NCBI RefSeq assembly: GCF_900291015.1
Contig: NZ_OLKL01000028.1
Location: 51,195 to 115,194, forward strand
Length of the DNA: 64,000 bases
Direction of reading: 5' to 3'
From: Pseudomonas persica
Lineage (GTDB): Bacteria; Pseudomonadota; Gammaproteobacteria; Pseudomonadales; Pseudomonadaceae
Part shown: piece after piece, positions 26,388 to 35,640 of the stretch
How the letters are laid out: every line of letters starts with the position of its first letter
How positions within the stretch are numbered: position 1 is the stretch's first letter
Position numbers and translations under genes: made by a program
The notes under the pieces: generated by a model
The model's database searches: none
What the model was told of the DNA's origin: nothing
The model's input: only the letters and a program-made list of their open reading frames with translations

Positions 26388-27503
26388 ATGCGTCGGCGCT
26401 ACCTCCTTTTGTCCGCTCTCATCGGCGTGATGCCGTTCGCGCTGGTCGCTTGTGGCGATCAGGTGCTTTCCGATCCTCGGACTGACGCGCCGCTCGTGCG
26501 GGTCGCTACCATTGTCTCGGCGTCGCCCGCACCGCGCTCTTTTACCGGCATTGTCGCCGCCAGGGTTCAGAGCGATTTGGGCTTCCGCGTTTCCGGCAAG
26601 GTCTTGCAGCGCCTGGTCGACACCGGTCAGACGGTCAAGCGTGGCCAGGTCCTGCTGCGCCTTGACCCCGTTGACCTGCAGCTTGGCGCCCATGCTCAGC
26701 GCGAGGCGGTAAGCGCTGCTCGGGCTCGGGCACGGCAGACGGCGGATGACGAGGCGCGCTATCGTGCACTGCGCGGCACCGGCGCGGTATCTGCCTCGGC
26801 TTATGACCAGTACAAAGCAGCGGCGGATGCGGCCCGGGCCCAGCTCAGTGCAGCCGAGGCCCAGGCCAAAGTCGCCAGCAATGCGACTCGCTATGCCGAG
26901 CTTCTCGCCGATGCCGACGGCATCGTCATGGAGACCTTGGCCGAACCCGGCCAGGTGGTCAGTGCCGGCCAGGCAGTGGTGCGGGTGGCGCATGCAGGCC
27001 CACGGGAAGCACTCGTGCAACTGCCGGAAACCCTACGTCCGGCGGTCGGCTCCATTGCCCAGGCGGCACTCTTCGGCAAGCATGACATCAGCGTGGCGAC
27101 CCACCTGCGCCAGCTGTCGGACGTTGCGGATAATCTGACTCGCACCTTCGAGGCGCGCTACGTACTCGAGGGCGAGCTGGCCGATGCGCCGCTGGGCACC
27201 ACCATTACCGTGCGGATAGCTGACGGGCAAGCCTACCCTGGCCTGGGGGTGCAGGTGCCGATCGCCGCGCTGCATGATGCGGGGAATGGCCCCGGCGTGT
27301 GGGCCATCCAGGGCGAGCCGGCAACAGTCGTCTGGACGCCGGTGACCGTGCAGTCGCTGGGCGCCGAAGACGCGCGCGTGCTCGGTGCGCTGAAGCCGGG
27401 CGAGCGTATCGTCGCATTGGGCGCCCACTTGTTGCGTGATGGCCAGCAGGTAAGCCTGGCTGACCAGGCCTCCGTCGCGGCAGCCGAGGCAGGCCGACCA
27501 TGA
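26388..27503 (+). CDS. RND efflux periplasmic adaptor (membrane fusion lipoprotein)
   Basis: A 371-residue adaptor. The signal peptide ends in the lipobox LVAC (about residue 22), so it is inner-membrane anchored. The lipoyl half-motifs (SDLGFRVSGKVLQRLVDTGQTVKRGQVLLRLDP and ADGIVMETLAEPGQVVSAGQAVVRVA), the helical hairpin between them and a beta-barrel domain follow in the normal order. Its stop overlaps the RND pump start by 4 bp. The adaptor bridges the pump to an outer-membrane channel, which is not encoded here. Confidence 0.93.
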   Translation: MRRRYLLLSALIGVMPFALVACGDQVLSDPRTDAPLVRVATIVSASPAPRSFTGIVAARVQSDLGFRVSGKVLQRLVDTGQTVKRGQVLLRLDPVDLQLGAHAQREAVSAARARARQTADDEARYRALRGTGAVSASAYDQYKAAADAARAQLSAAEAQAKVASNATRYAELLADADGIVMETLAEPGQVVSAGQAVVRVAHAGPREALVQLPETLRPAVGSIAQAALFGKHDISVATHLRQLSDVADNLTRTFEARYVLEGELADAPLGTTITVRIADGQAYPGLGVQVPIAALHDAGNGPGVWAIQGEPATVVWTPVTVQSLGAEDARVLGALKPGERIVALGAHLLRDGQQVSLADQASVAAAEAGRP

Positions 27504-30500
27504 GCGAAGGTCGTTTCAATCTTTCCGCGCTTGCCGTACGCGAGCGCTCTGTAACCCTGTTCCTGGTCTGCTTGATTTCGCTGGCGGGGCTGGTCGCATT
27601 CTTCAAACTGGGACGTGCCGAAGACCCGGCCTTTACCGTCAAGGTCATGACCGTCGTCACCGCATGGCCGGGCGCCACTGCCCAGGAAATGCAGGACCAG
27701 GTCGCCGAGAAGATCGAGAAGCGCCTGCAGGAGCTGCGCTGGTATGACCGCAGCGAAACCTACACCAGACCGGGCCTGGCCTTTACCACCCTGTCGCTGC
27801 TCGACAGCACACCGCCCTCGCAGGTGCCGGAGGAGTTCTATCAGGCCCGCAAGAAGATCAGCGATGAGGCCAAGACGCTTCCCGCAGGCGTGATAGGGCC
27901 ACTGGTCAACGATGAGTATTCCGATGTCACCTTCGCCCTGTTCGCGCTCAAGGCCAGAGGCGAGCCGCAGCGTCGTCTGGTACGCGACGCCGAGGCGCTA
28001 CGTCAGCGGCTCCTGCACGTGCCAGGCGTTAAAAAGGTCAACATCATTGGCGAGCAGGCCGAACGAATCTTTGTCGAGTTCTCTCACGAGCGTCTGGCCA
28101 CCCTGGGCATCGGCCCGCAGGAAGTATTTGCTGCGCTCAATGGGCAGAACGCTTTGACGCCGGCTGGCGCCGTGGAAACCCGGGGGCCGGAAGTGTTCCT
28201 TCGTCTGGACGGTGCCTTCGATGAACTGCAGAAGATTAGCGACACGCCGGTGATCGCCCAAGGCCGCACCTTGAAGTTGTCGGATATCGCCACGGTCAGA
28301 CGTGGCTACGAAGATCCGGCCACCTTTCTGATTCGCAACGGCGGCGACCCGGCCCTGCTGCTCGGCATCGTCATGCGTGAAGGCTGGAATGGGCTCGACC
28401 TGGGTAAGGCGCTGAACGATGAGGTGAGTGTCATCAATGCGCAACTGCCACTGGGAATGAGCCTGACCAAGGTCACCGACCAGGCTGTCAACATCAGCGC
28501 CTCTGTCGATGAATTCATGATCAAGTTCTTCGTCGCGCTGCTGGTAGTCATGCTGGTGAGCTTCATCAGCATGGGTTGGCGCGTAGGTGTCGTGGTGGCC
28601 GTGGCGGTGCCACTTACGTTGGCGATCGTCTTCGTGGTGATGGCCACCACTGGCAAGAATTTCGATCGTATCACTTTGGGCTCGCTGATCCTTGCGCTTG
28701 GCTTGCTGGTGGATGACGCCATCATCGCCATAGAAATGATGGTGGTGAAGATGGAGGAGGGCTACAGCCGCGTGCAGGCTTGCGCCTATGCCTGGAGCCA
28801 CACGGCTGCGCCGATGCTCTCAGGCACCCTGGTCACTGCCGTTGGCTTCATGCCCAATGGCTTCGCCCGTTCTACCGCTGGCGAATACACCAGCAACATG
28901 TTCTGGATCGTCGGCATTGCGCTGATCGCCTCCTGGCTGGTTGCGGTTATCTTCACGCCTTATTTCGGCGTCAAGCTGTTACCCGCCATCAGGAAAGTCG
29001 AGGGTGGTCATGACGCCATCTACGACACCCCGCGCTACAACCGCTTTCGCCAGCTGCTAAGCCGTGTTATCGCGCACAAGTGGTGGGTGGCCGGTTCGGT
29101 GGTCGGGTTGTTCGTCACGGCCGTGCTCGGCATGACGCTGGTCAAGAAGCAATTCTTCCCCATCTCCGACCGCCCCGAAGTCCTGGTCGAGGTGCAGATG
29201 CCCTATGGTACGGCCATCGCCCAGACCAGCGCTGCTACCAGGAAGGTCGAGGCCTGGCTGGCCAGACAAGCGGAAGCCAGGATCGTCACTGCCTATATCG
29301 GTCAGGGTGCGCCGCGTTTCTTCATGGCCATGGGGCCGGAGCTGCCTGATCCTTCCTTTGCCAAGATCGTCGTGCGCACCGATAACCAGAACGAACGCGA
29401 GGCGCTGAAATTCAGGCTGCGCAAAGCGATTGCCGAGGGGCTGGCCAGCGAAGCGCAAGTGCGCGTCACTCAGCTGGTATTCGGCCCGTATTCGCCGTAC
29501 CCGGTGGCCTATCGGGTCACCGGCCCGAACCCGGACCGGCTGCGCCGCATCGCCGCCCAGGTGCAGCAGGTAATGGATGCCAGCCGGTCAATGCGCACGG
29601 TCAACTCCGATTGGGGCACCCGTGTAGCCATGCTGCACTTCAACTTGCAACAGGACCGCCTGCAGGCGGTGGGGCTCACCTCCAGTACTGTCGCGCAGCA
29701 GCTGCAATTCTTGCTCAGCGGCGTACCCATCACCGCTGTGCGCGAAGACATTCGCACGGTACAAGTGATGGCCCGGGCCGCCGGCGACATCCGCTTCGAT
29801 CCGGCGAGGATCATGGATTTCACCCTGGCGGGCGCCAACGGCCAACGCATTCCGCTATCGCAGGTGGGCGAGGTGCAGGTGCGCATGGAAGAGCCGATCA
29901 TGCGCTGGCGCGACCGCATGCCAACCATCACCGTGCGCGGGGATATCGCCGAAGGCCTGCAACCGCCAGACGTATCGACCGTCATCAGCCAGCAGCTGCA
30001 ACCCATCATCGAGAAGCTGCCGAGTGGCTATCGTATCGAGCAGGCGGGCGCCATCGAGGAGTCGGGCAAGGCGAGCAAGGCCATGCTGCCGCTGTTCCCG
30101 ATCATGCTGGCCGTCACGCTGATCATCATCATCCTGCAGGTACGTTCAATCTCCGCGATGATCATGGTCTTGCTGACCAGCCCGCTGGGGCTGATCGGTG
30201 TGGTTCCGACACTGATCCTGTTCCAGCAGCCGTTCGGCATAAACGCACTGGTCGGGCTGATCGCGCTATCCGGCATCCTGATGCGCAACACGCTGATCCT
30301 GATCGGGCAGATCCGCCAGAACGAACTGGCCGGTCTTGATCCGTTCCGCGCCGTGGTCGAGGCCACCGTGCAGCGCGCCAGGCCAGTGATTCTCACCGCG
30401 CTGGCGGCAATTCTGGCGTTCATCCCGCTGACCCATTCAGTGTTCTGGGGCACGCTCGCCTACACCCTGATCGGCGGTACTTTTGCCGGTACCGTGCTGA

Positions 30501-30586
30501 CCCTGGTGTTCTTGCCGGCGATGTACGCCATCTGGTTCAGGATCCGGCCTGCCGGGCAGGACTCGTTCATGCACGCATCCGCCTGA
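27500..30586 (+). CDS. RND-family efflux pump (HAE-type)
   Basis: A 1028-residue inner-membrane RND transporter with the standard two repeats of six helices and two large periplasmic loops. The helix-4 proton relay is visible as LGLLVDDAIIAIEMMVVKMEEG with paired aspartates, and the second half carries the matching IALSGILMRNTLILIGQIRQNE. The porter region PYGTAIAQTSAATRKVEAWL is also present. It belongs to the two-gene systems resembling TriC/MexK-type pumps that borrow an OprM-like channel. Substrates are unknown; the TetR/operator arrangement suggests inducible efflux. Confidence 0.93.
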   Translation: MSEGRFNLSALAVRERSVTLFLVCLISLAGLVAFFKLGRAEDPAFTVKVMTVVTAWPGATAQEMQDQVAEKIEKRLQELRWYDRSETYTRPGLAFTTLSLLDSTPPSQVPEEFYQARKKISDEAKTLPAGVIGPLVNDEYSDVTFALFALKARGEPQRRLVRDAEALRQRLLHVPGVKKVNIIGEQAERIFVEFSHERLATLGIGPQEVFAALNGQNALTPAGAVETRGPEVFLRLDGAFDELQKISDTPVIAQGRTLKLSDIATVRRGYEDPATFLIRNGGDPALLLGIVMREGWNGLDLGKALNDEVSVINAQLPLGMSLTKVTDQAVNISASVDEFMIKFFVALLVVMLVSFISMGWRVGVVVAVAVPLTLAIVFVVMATTGKNFDRITLGSLILALGLLVDDAIIAIEMMVVKMEEGYSRVQACAYAWSHTAAPMLSGTLVTAVGFMPNGFARSTAGEYTSNMFWIVGIALIASWLVAVIFTPYFGVKLLPAIRKVEGGHDAIYDTPRYNRFRQLLSRVIAHKWWVAGSVVGLFVTAVLGMTLVKKQFFPISDRPEVLVEVQMPYGTAIAQTSAATRKVEAWLARQAEARIVTAYIGQGAPRFFMAMGPELPDPSFAKIVVRTDNQNEREALKFRLRKAIAEGLASEAQVRVTQLVFGPYSPYPVAYRVTGPNPDRLRRIAAQVQQVMDASRSMRTVNSDWGTRVAMLHFNLQQDRLQAVGLTSSTVAQQLQFLLSGVPITAVREDIRTVQVMARAAGDIRFDPARIMDFTLAGANGQRIPLSQVGEVQVRMEEPIMRWRDRMPTITVRGDIAEGLQPPDVSTVISQQLQPIIEKLPSGYRIEQAGAIEESGKASKAMLPLFPIMLAVTLIIIILQVRSISAMIMVLLTSPLGLIGVVPTLILFQQPFGINALVGLIALSGILMRNTLILIGQIRQNELAGLDPFRAVVEATVQRARPVILTALAAILAFIPLTHSVFWGTLAYTLIGGTFAGTVLTLVFLPAMYAIWFRIRPAGQDSFMHASA

Positions 30587-30621
30587 CCACTCCCCTGACG
30601 TAGGAGCACGCTGCATGTGGG

Positions 30622-30690
30622 GCATGCCCGCGAACAGTTCAACGCGGTGCATGGCACCGGCTGCGCCAGTGTTCGCGGCGGTTCGACGCC
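30622..30690. repeat. Decayed REP-like element
   Basis: This stretch shares the inner core GCGGTGCATGGCACCGGCTG and the CGCGAA/TTCGCGG flanks with the intact REP pair at 3399-3487, but its outer arms are degraded; a single CTCCCACAG remnant lies further on near 30750. It sits between the convergent RND and Anbu genes. The rest of the 30587-30771 gap has nothing else. Confidence 0.6.
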
Positions 30691-30771
30691 TCGACTCGCC
30701 CGCGCCCACTAGAACTGCGCAAGCTTTCAGATTTTGCACAAGACAGTTGCTCCCACAGAGGCCCTGTTGAT

Positions 30772-31494
30772 TCAGCCATAGGGCGGCGGTGGCAGTTCGG
30801 CCAACAGTCTTTTAAGCCCGTCGCTCCACTGCCTGCGTATCTGCTCGTAATAGGCATCGTCGCTAGTGATGCGCTGGCGTTTCGGTGTCTCCAGGCTGCC
30901 CTTGTGATATACCAGCAGGTCCAACGGCATGCCCACCGACAGGTTGCTGCGAATGGTCGAGTCGAACGAGATCAGGCCACAGCGCAACGCTTCATCGAGA
31001 GGCATGTGGTAGCCGAGGTTACGGTCGAGAATCGGCCGCCCATACTTGCTTTCGCCCAGTTGCAGGAACGGAGTGTCTGGCGTGGCCTGGAAGAAATTGC
31101 CCTGCGCATAGACGTTGTATATACCCATGGCGCCACCGGCAATCTGGCCGCCGACGATGAACGAACTGCTCAGGTCGATTCCCGCCGACAGTTTGCTGCG
31201 ATCACGCCCGACCACCTCGCGCAGGGTGTCGGCGACCAGTACCGTTGCATCGTAGAGCGTGGCAACGTTCAACAGGTGGGGGCCGGGGCCCCGCGTGCGT
31301 TGCTGGAGCAGGTTCACCACCGATTGCGAGGTCGCCAGATTGCCGGCGGTCTGCAGGACGATCAGGCGTTCCCCCGGCACGCCGAACACGAACAGCTTGG
31401 CAAAGCTGGCGATCTGATCGATGCCCGCATTGGTGCGTGAGTCACTGATGAAGACAAGCCCGTCCGCCAGGTGCATGGCGACACAATAGGTCAT
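30772..31494 (-). CDS. Anbu, proteasome-like peptidase (ancestral beta subunit)
   Basis: A 240-residue Ntn hydrolase of the Anbu family, related to HslV and proteasome beta subunits. After loss of the initiator Met the protein would start with threonine (MTYCVAMHLADG), and T1, D17 (in ISDSRTNAG) and K32 (in SFAKLFVF) match the catalytic triad. It assembles into helical or ring oligomers in known cases, but no physiological substrate is established. It is the last gene of a four-gene unit with ATP-grasp, alpha-E and transglutaminase-like genes, the known association of Anbu. The ATG at 31494 is required for the N-terminal Thr; a longer frame upstream is spurious. Confidence 0.92.
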   Translation of the reverse strand: MTYCVAMHLADGLVFISDSRTNAGIDQIASFAKLFVFGVPGERLIVLQTAGNLATSQSVVNLLQQRTRGPGPHLLNVATLYDATVLVADTLREVVGRDRSKLSAGIDLSSSFIVGGQIAGGAMGIYNVYAQGNFFQATPDTPFLQLGESKYGRPILDRNLGYHMPLDEALRCGLISFDSTIRSNLSVGMPLDLLVYHKGSLETPKRQRITSDDAYYEQIRRQWSDGLKRLLAELPPPPYG

Positions 31495-31535
31495 GCTGTT
31501 TCCCTTGTTTTCTCTATGAACGGGTGCAGCGCCGG

Positions 31536-32315
31536 TCACTGGCGGTGCACGTGCACGCTGGCCTGCATCGATTCGGCGCCGCCTCCGCGGCGCACGCCCC
31601 TGACCGGGCAGGCATCGAGGTAGTCCAGGCCCACTGCCAGCTTCAGATGACGCTCTGGCCGGGTTAGGCGGTTGGTGATGTCGAAGCTGTACCAGGCGTC
31701 GTCGACCCAGGCTTCGGCCCAGGCATGGCTGGCCAGGTGCTGCTCGTCTTCGGTGCACAGGTAACCGGAGACGTAGCGTGCCGGGATACCCAGGCTACGT
31801 GCGCAGGCGAGGAATGCATGGGTGTGGTCCTGGCAGACCCCGGCAGCGCCGCTGAACGCTTCGATGGCGGTGGTGCCCACCGACGTGGCACCTGGGCTGT
31901 ATGGCATATGCTCGGCCAGGCCTTGCATCAGCCCGATCAGCGCCGCCCGGTCGCGGTGTTCGCCACAGTGTCGGTTGGCGAAGGCCTTGAGTGCGTCATC
32001 GGCCTGGGTCAGGTGGCTGCCGCGCAGGAATGGCAGGGGTGAATGTGCGCCGGCCTCCTGCTCGCGCTCCGGGTCGATCTCCACCTGGCCGCTGGCGGTC
32101 AGTGCCAGGTGACCGTGGGGTTTGTCCAGGGTCAGTACATGCAGGATGTTGCCATACGGGTCGATCTGGCCCTTGACCTCGCAGGGCAGGTCGAGTTGCC
32201 ATTCATTGATGCGCTGGCGCTCGCTGCTGCGGGGTGTCAGGCGCAGGAACTGGATGCTGTTGCAGACATCGCTTGCGTAGCTGTAGGTAGTGTCGTGGCG
32301 AATGGATAGTTTCAT
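31536..32315 (-). CDS. Transglutaminase-like cysteine protease of the Anbu operon
   Basis: A 259-residue protein with an N-terminal bacterial transglutaminase-associated region (MKLSIRHDTTYSYASDVCNSIQFLRLTPR) and a transglutaminase-like core. The catalytic triad is visible as Cys161 (GAAGVCQDHTHAF), His197 (ASHAWAEAWV) and Asp212 (YSFDITN). Such proteins act as proteases, amidases or transamidases. Its start overlaps the alpha-E stop (ATGA), and it precedes Anbu by about 40 bp. It may process or ligate a peptide together with the ATP-grasp enzyme; this is inference. Confidence 0.92.
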   Translation of the reverse strand: MKLSIRHDTTYSYASDVCNSIQFLRLTPRSSERQRINEWQLDLPCEVKGQIDPYGNILHVLTLDKPHGHLALTASGQVEIDPEREQEAGAHSPLPFLRGSHLTQADDALKAFANRHCGEHRDRAALIGLMQGLAEHMPYSPGATSVGTTAIEAFSGAAGVCQDHTHAFLACARSLGIPARYVSGYLCTEDEQHLASHAWAEAWVDDAWYSFDITNRLTRPERHLKLAVGLDYLDACPVRGVRRGGGAESMQASVHVHRQ

Positions 32316-33262
32316 ACGACCTCCAGATAGGAGTCATGGACCGCCTGGCCCAGTTGATTGATGCGTCCGATGAAGTCGCTCAACCACGGGTGCAACCCCG
32401 CTTCGAGGATTTCGTCGATCGCGGTGTAGCGCAGACGGGCGTTGAGTTCGGCGGCCATGCGCTGGGCGGCGCGCCCGGAGCTGCCCGGCAGGCTGGCAAG
32501 GATCTGGTCCAGTTCCTCGATACAGGCATGCAGCGAGCGGGGTACATCGACCCGCAGCAATAGCAGCTCGGACACCGGCCGTGCACTGGGCGCGGCGCGA
32601 TAGAGCTCGTTGAAGGCTTCGTAGGAGGTTAGCGCGCGCAGCAAGGCGCTCCATTGGTAATAACCACGGGCAGAGTCATCGCTGACCTCTTCGGAGGCCT
32701 CGCCGAACATTTCATAGCGTGCATCGAGCAGGCGCAGGGTGTTGTCAGCCCGCTCCAGGAAGGTCCCCAGACGGATGAAACTGTAGGCGTCGTTGCGCAT
32801 GATGGTGCCTGAGGTCGCACCGCGGAACAGGTGCGAGCGCTCCTTGACCCAGTCGCAGAATTGGCTGATGCCATAACGGCCGAGGCCATTGCTGGCAATG
32901 TTGCGCATCTCGATCCAGGTAGCGTTGATGTTCTCCCACATGTCGGCGGTGATGCGGCCACGCACTGCGTGGGCATTGGTCCTGGCCGCCTGCAGGCAGC
33001 AATAGATGCTGCCGGGATTGCTCGCGTCGAGGGCGAAGAAGTGCAGCATGCGCTCGGTGTCGAGCTCGGTGTGCCGGCGGCGGTAGTCGTCCAGCGTTCC
33101 GGATGCCAGCAGTGACATGGCCAGTTCTGCATGGCCGTCACTGCGGCCGGCCTGGGGCATCAGTGATAGCGAATAACTGACCTCGAGCATGCGCGCAAGG
33201 TTCTCCGCACGCTCCAGGTAGCGTGACATCCAGTAAAGGTCGGAAGCAGTTCTCGAAAGCAT
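32312..33262 (-). CDS. Alpha-E domain protein of the Anbu operon
   Basis: A 316-residue all-helical protein beginning MLSRTASDLYWMSRYLERAENLARMLEVSYS, the signature of the alpha-E (DUF403) family. The family has no proven activity but is nearly always encoded with a circularly permuted ATP-grasp and a transglutaminase, and was proposed from comparative genomics to take part in a peptide-synthesis or modification pathway. Length is normal. Three base pairs separate it from the ATP-grasp gene and its end overlaps the transglutaminase start, so expression is tightly coupled. Confidence 0.92.
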   Translation of the reverse strand: MLSRTASDLYWMSRYLERAENLARMLEVSYSLSLMPQAGRSDGHAELAMSLLASGTLDDYRRRHTELDTERMLHFFALDASNPGSIYCCLQAARTNAHAVRGRITADMWENINATWIEMRNIASNGLGRYGISQFCDWVKERSHLFRGATSGTIMRNDAYSFIRLGTFLERADNTLRLLDARYEMFGEASEEVSDDSARGYYQWSALLRALTSYEAFNELYRAAPSARPVSELLLLRVDVPRSLHACIEELDQILASLPGSSGRAAQRMAAELNARLRYTAIDEILEAGLHPWLSDFIGRINQLGQAVHDSYLEVV

Positions 33263-33265
33263 GGT

Positions 33266-34675
33266 TCAGTCCTCCACCACCCAGGTGTCCTTGGTACCGC
33301 CGCCCTGCGACGAGTTGACCACCAGCGAGCCTTCCTGAAGTGCCACGCGGGTAAGGCCGCCTGGCACCAGCCGGGTTTCACTGCCGGACAGCACGAACGG
33401 GCGCAGGTCGATGTGGCGCGGCGCGATACCGCTGTCGACGAAGGTCGGGCAGGTGGACAGGCACAGGGTGGGTTGGGCGATGTAGGCATGCGGGCGGGCT
33501 TTGATGCGGGCGCGGAAGTCCTCGATCTGTGCGCTGGTTGCCGCTGGCCCGACCAGCATACCGTAGCCACCGGAACCTTGGGTCTCCTTGACCACCAGTT
33601 CGGGCAGGTTGGCCAGGACATGGGACAGCTCTGCAGGCCTGCGGCACTGCCAGGTAGGAACGTTGTTCAGCACTGGTTCTTCGCTCAGATAGAAGCGGAT
33701 CATGTCGTCGACATAGGGGTAGATCGACTTGTCGTCGGCCACGCCGGTGCCTACCGCGTTGGCCAGCACCACGTTGCCGGCGCGGTACACCGAGATCAGC
33801 CCCGGCACGCCCAGCATCGAGTCCGGGTTGAACGACAGCGGGTCGAGGTAATCGTCGTCCAGGCGCCGATAGATCACGTCCACCTGCTGCGGGCCGGCGG
33901 TGGTCCGCATGTAGACATGCTCGTCGCGGATGAACAGGTCCGCGCCCTCGACCAGTTCGATGCCCATTTCCCGAGCCAGGAAGGCATGCTCGAAATAGGC
34001 ACTGTTGAAGCGGCCTGGGGTGAGCAGCACGGCGGTGGGATTGTCCAGTGGGCTGGCGCTCTTGAGCGTGTCCAGCAGCAGGTTGGGGTAGTGGTCGATA
34101 GGGGCGATACGCTGTGCGGCGAACAGCTCGGGGAACAGCCGCATCATCATCTTGCGGTCTTCAAGCATGTAGCTCACCCCGCTGGGGGTGCGCAGGTTGT
34201 CCTCCAGCACGAAGTAGCTGCCATCGCCATCGCGGACCAGGTCGACGCCGGCGATATGGGCATAGAGCCCACGGTGCAGCCCCAGGCCCTGCATGGCGAT
34301 CTGGTAGCCTTCATTGGCCAGCACTTGCTCCGGCGGGATGATACCGGCCTTGAGGATGCGCTGGTCGTGGTAGATGTCCTGCAGGAACAGGTTCAGTGCG
34401 TGTACCCGCTGGATACAGCCGCGCTCGACCATGCGCCATTCGCTGGCGCGAATGCTGCGCGGGATGATGTCGAAGGGGATCAGACGCTCGGTGTCCTGTT
34501 TGTCACCGTACAAGGTGAAGGTGATACCGGCGCGGTGAAACAGCAGGTCTGCTTCGCGTCGGCGTTGCTCCAGCAACTCCAGCGGGGTGTTTGCCAGCCA
34601 GCGGGCGAACTCCTGGTAATGCGGGCGGCAACTTCCGTTCGTTTCGTACATTTCATTGAAAAATGCCCGGGACAT
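33266..34675 (-). CDS. Circularly permuted ATP-grasp protein of the Anbu operon
   Basis: A 469-residue protein of the CP_ATPgrasp family. Visible features are RVHALNLFLQDIYHDQRILKAGIIP, YFVLEDNLRTPSGVSYMLEDR, ELVVKETQGSGGYGMLVGP (the glycine-rich nucleotide segment) and the C-terminal PGGLTRVALQEGSLVVNSSQGGGTKDTWV. ATP-grasp enzymes join a carboxylate to an amine, often forming peptide bonds. It is the first gene of the operon. The ATG at 34675 has GGAGTGGGT directly upstream; an in-frame ATG at 34708 is less well placed. The substrate is unknown. Confidence 0.92.
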   Translation of the reverse strand: MSRAFFNEMYETNGSCRPHYQEFARWLANTPLELLEQRRREADLLFHRAGITFTLYGDKQDTERLIPFDIIPRSIRASEWRMVERGCIQRVHALNLFLQDIYHDQRILKAGIIPPEQVLANEGYQIAMQGLGLHRGLYAHIAGVDLVRDGDGSYFVLEDNLRTPSGVSYMLEDRKMMMRLFPELFAAQRIAPIDHYPNLLLDTLKSASPLDNPTAVLLTPGRFNSAYFEHAFLAREMGIELVEGADLFIRDEHVYMRTTAGPQQVDVIYRRLDDDYLDPLSFNPDSMLGVPGLISVYRAGNVVLANAVGTGVADDKSIYPYVDDMIRFYLSEEPVLNNVPTWQCRRPAELSHVLANLPELVVKETQGSGGYGMLVGPAATSAQIEDFRARIKARPHAYIAQPTLCLSTCPTFVDSGIAPRHIDLRPFVLSGSETRLVPGGLTRVALQEGSLVVNSSQGGGTKDTWVVED

Positions 34676-35146
34676 ACCCACTCCTTGCCACCGTTGCGGC
34701 AGCTTCATTGCGGTTCTTCTACGTGTTTCAGGGTGCGGTCTTGCGGGGGTCGGTGGGTGCTGTGTCTGCGGTGAACCTCGAATCCAATCAACTGCTGATG
34801 CGTTGTGCACGCAAGAGGCCGTTGCAATGAAGGTGCCGAAAGCCCGGTGCAGTTGCGAAATGGCCAGGACTTAGTGGTAAGGTATTGAAAATTAAAGGGT
34901 TTATTGCTGTATTCAACGACTGCGCAGCGCGCAGCCGTACGGGAGCGGCACAGAGGCTTGCCGGCAGGCGTGCATCAAAAAAGCGCGTCCTGCACCCAGC
35001 TGCAGCTTTTGCCCCGAATTGGAGCGAGCCGAGGCAGCACCTCCCGGGTGGTCAGGCAGTTGCCAGTGCGCAGCGCAAAAAGGAAAGCGCGCTGGCGAAC
35101 AGCGGCGATACTGCTGAGTGTCCCTTTGAATTGGTACGGTAACCCT
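34676..35146. other. Intergenic stretch between the Anbu operon and the ion channel gene
   Basis: About 470 bases between divergent genes. It must contain both promoters, but none was clear enough to assign. The frame of the channel gene stays open back to 34904 without a plausible start or ribosome site. No repeat, RNA or mobile remnant was recognised. Confidence 0.5.
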
Positions 35147-35572
35147 ATGCTCGTCGTCACCTTGATCAACTCGCTGATCGTGATTCTGGTGGTCATCATT
35201 CACTACGAATGCCTGCTGCGTCTGAATGATTGGCTGCCCAGGCTGAAGGTGTCGAGCCGATCCCGGATCGTGGTGGGGGTGTTCGGCGCGTTGCTGGCCC
35301 ACACGCTGGAAGTGTGGGTGTTTGCCTTGGCGTACTACCTGATGGCCCAAGCAGACGGCTGGGGCTCGTTCAGTGGCAATTTCGATGGCTCGTTCATGGA
35401 TTGTGTGTATTTCTCGTTCACCACCTACACCACGATCGGGTTCGGCGATATCTCTCCTGGCGGCAACCTCAAGTACCTCACCGGCTTGCAGGCACTGACG
35501 GGTTTGGTACTGATCACCTGGACCGCATCATTCCTGTTTCTGGAAATGCAGAAGTACTGGAAAGCCAAATAG
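35147..35572 (+). CDS. Two-transmembrane K+ channel-like protein
   Basis: A 141-residue protein with a pore module: a first helix (LVVTLINSLIVILVVIIHY), a further hydrophobic segment (VVGVFGALLAHTLEVWVFALAYYLM), a pore helix, the selectivity-filter sequence YTTIGFGDISPG and a last helix (GLQALTGLVLITWTASFLFLEM). TIGFGD is the hallmark of K+-selective filters. No cytoplasmic RCK or cyclic-nucleotide domain follows, so gating is unknown. The ATG at 35147 precedes the first helix; its ribosome site is weak. A GGCCCCG/CGGGGCC stem just after the stop (35576-35607) may end transcription. Confidence 0.85.
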   Translation: MLVVTLINSLIVILVVIIHYECLLRLNDWLPRLKVSSRSRIVVGVFGALLAHTLEVWVFALAYYLMAQADGWGSFSGNFDGSFMDCVYFSFTTYTTIGFGDISPGGNLKYLTGLQALTGLVLITWTASFLFLEMQKYWKAK

Positions 35573-35640
35573 CGTGGCCCCGCACCAGGCGATCACTGGC
35601 CGGGGCCTTGAACGATGCAGCGCGCCAGCAGCAGCGGGGT

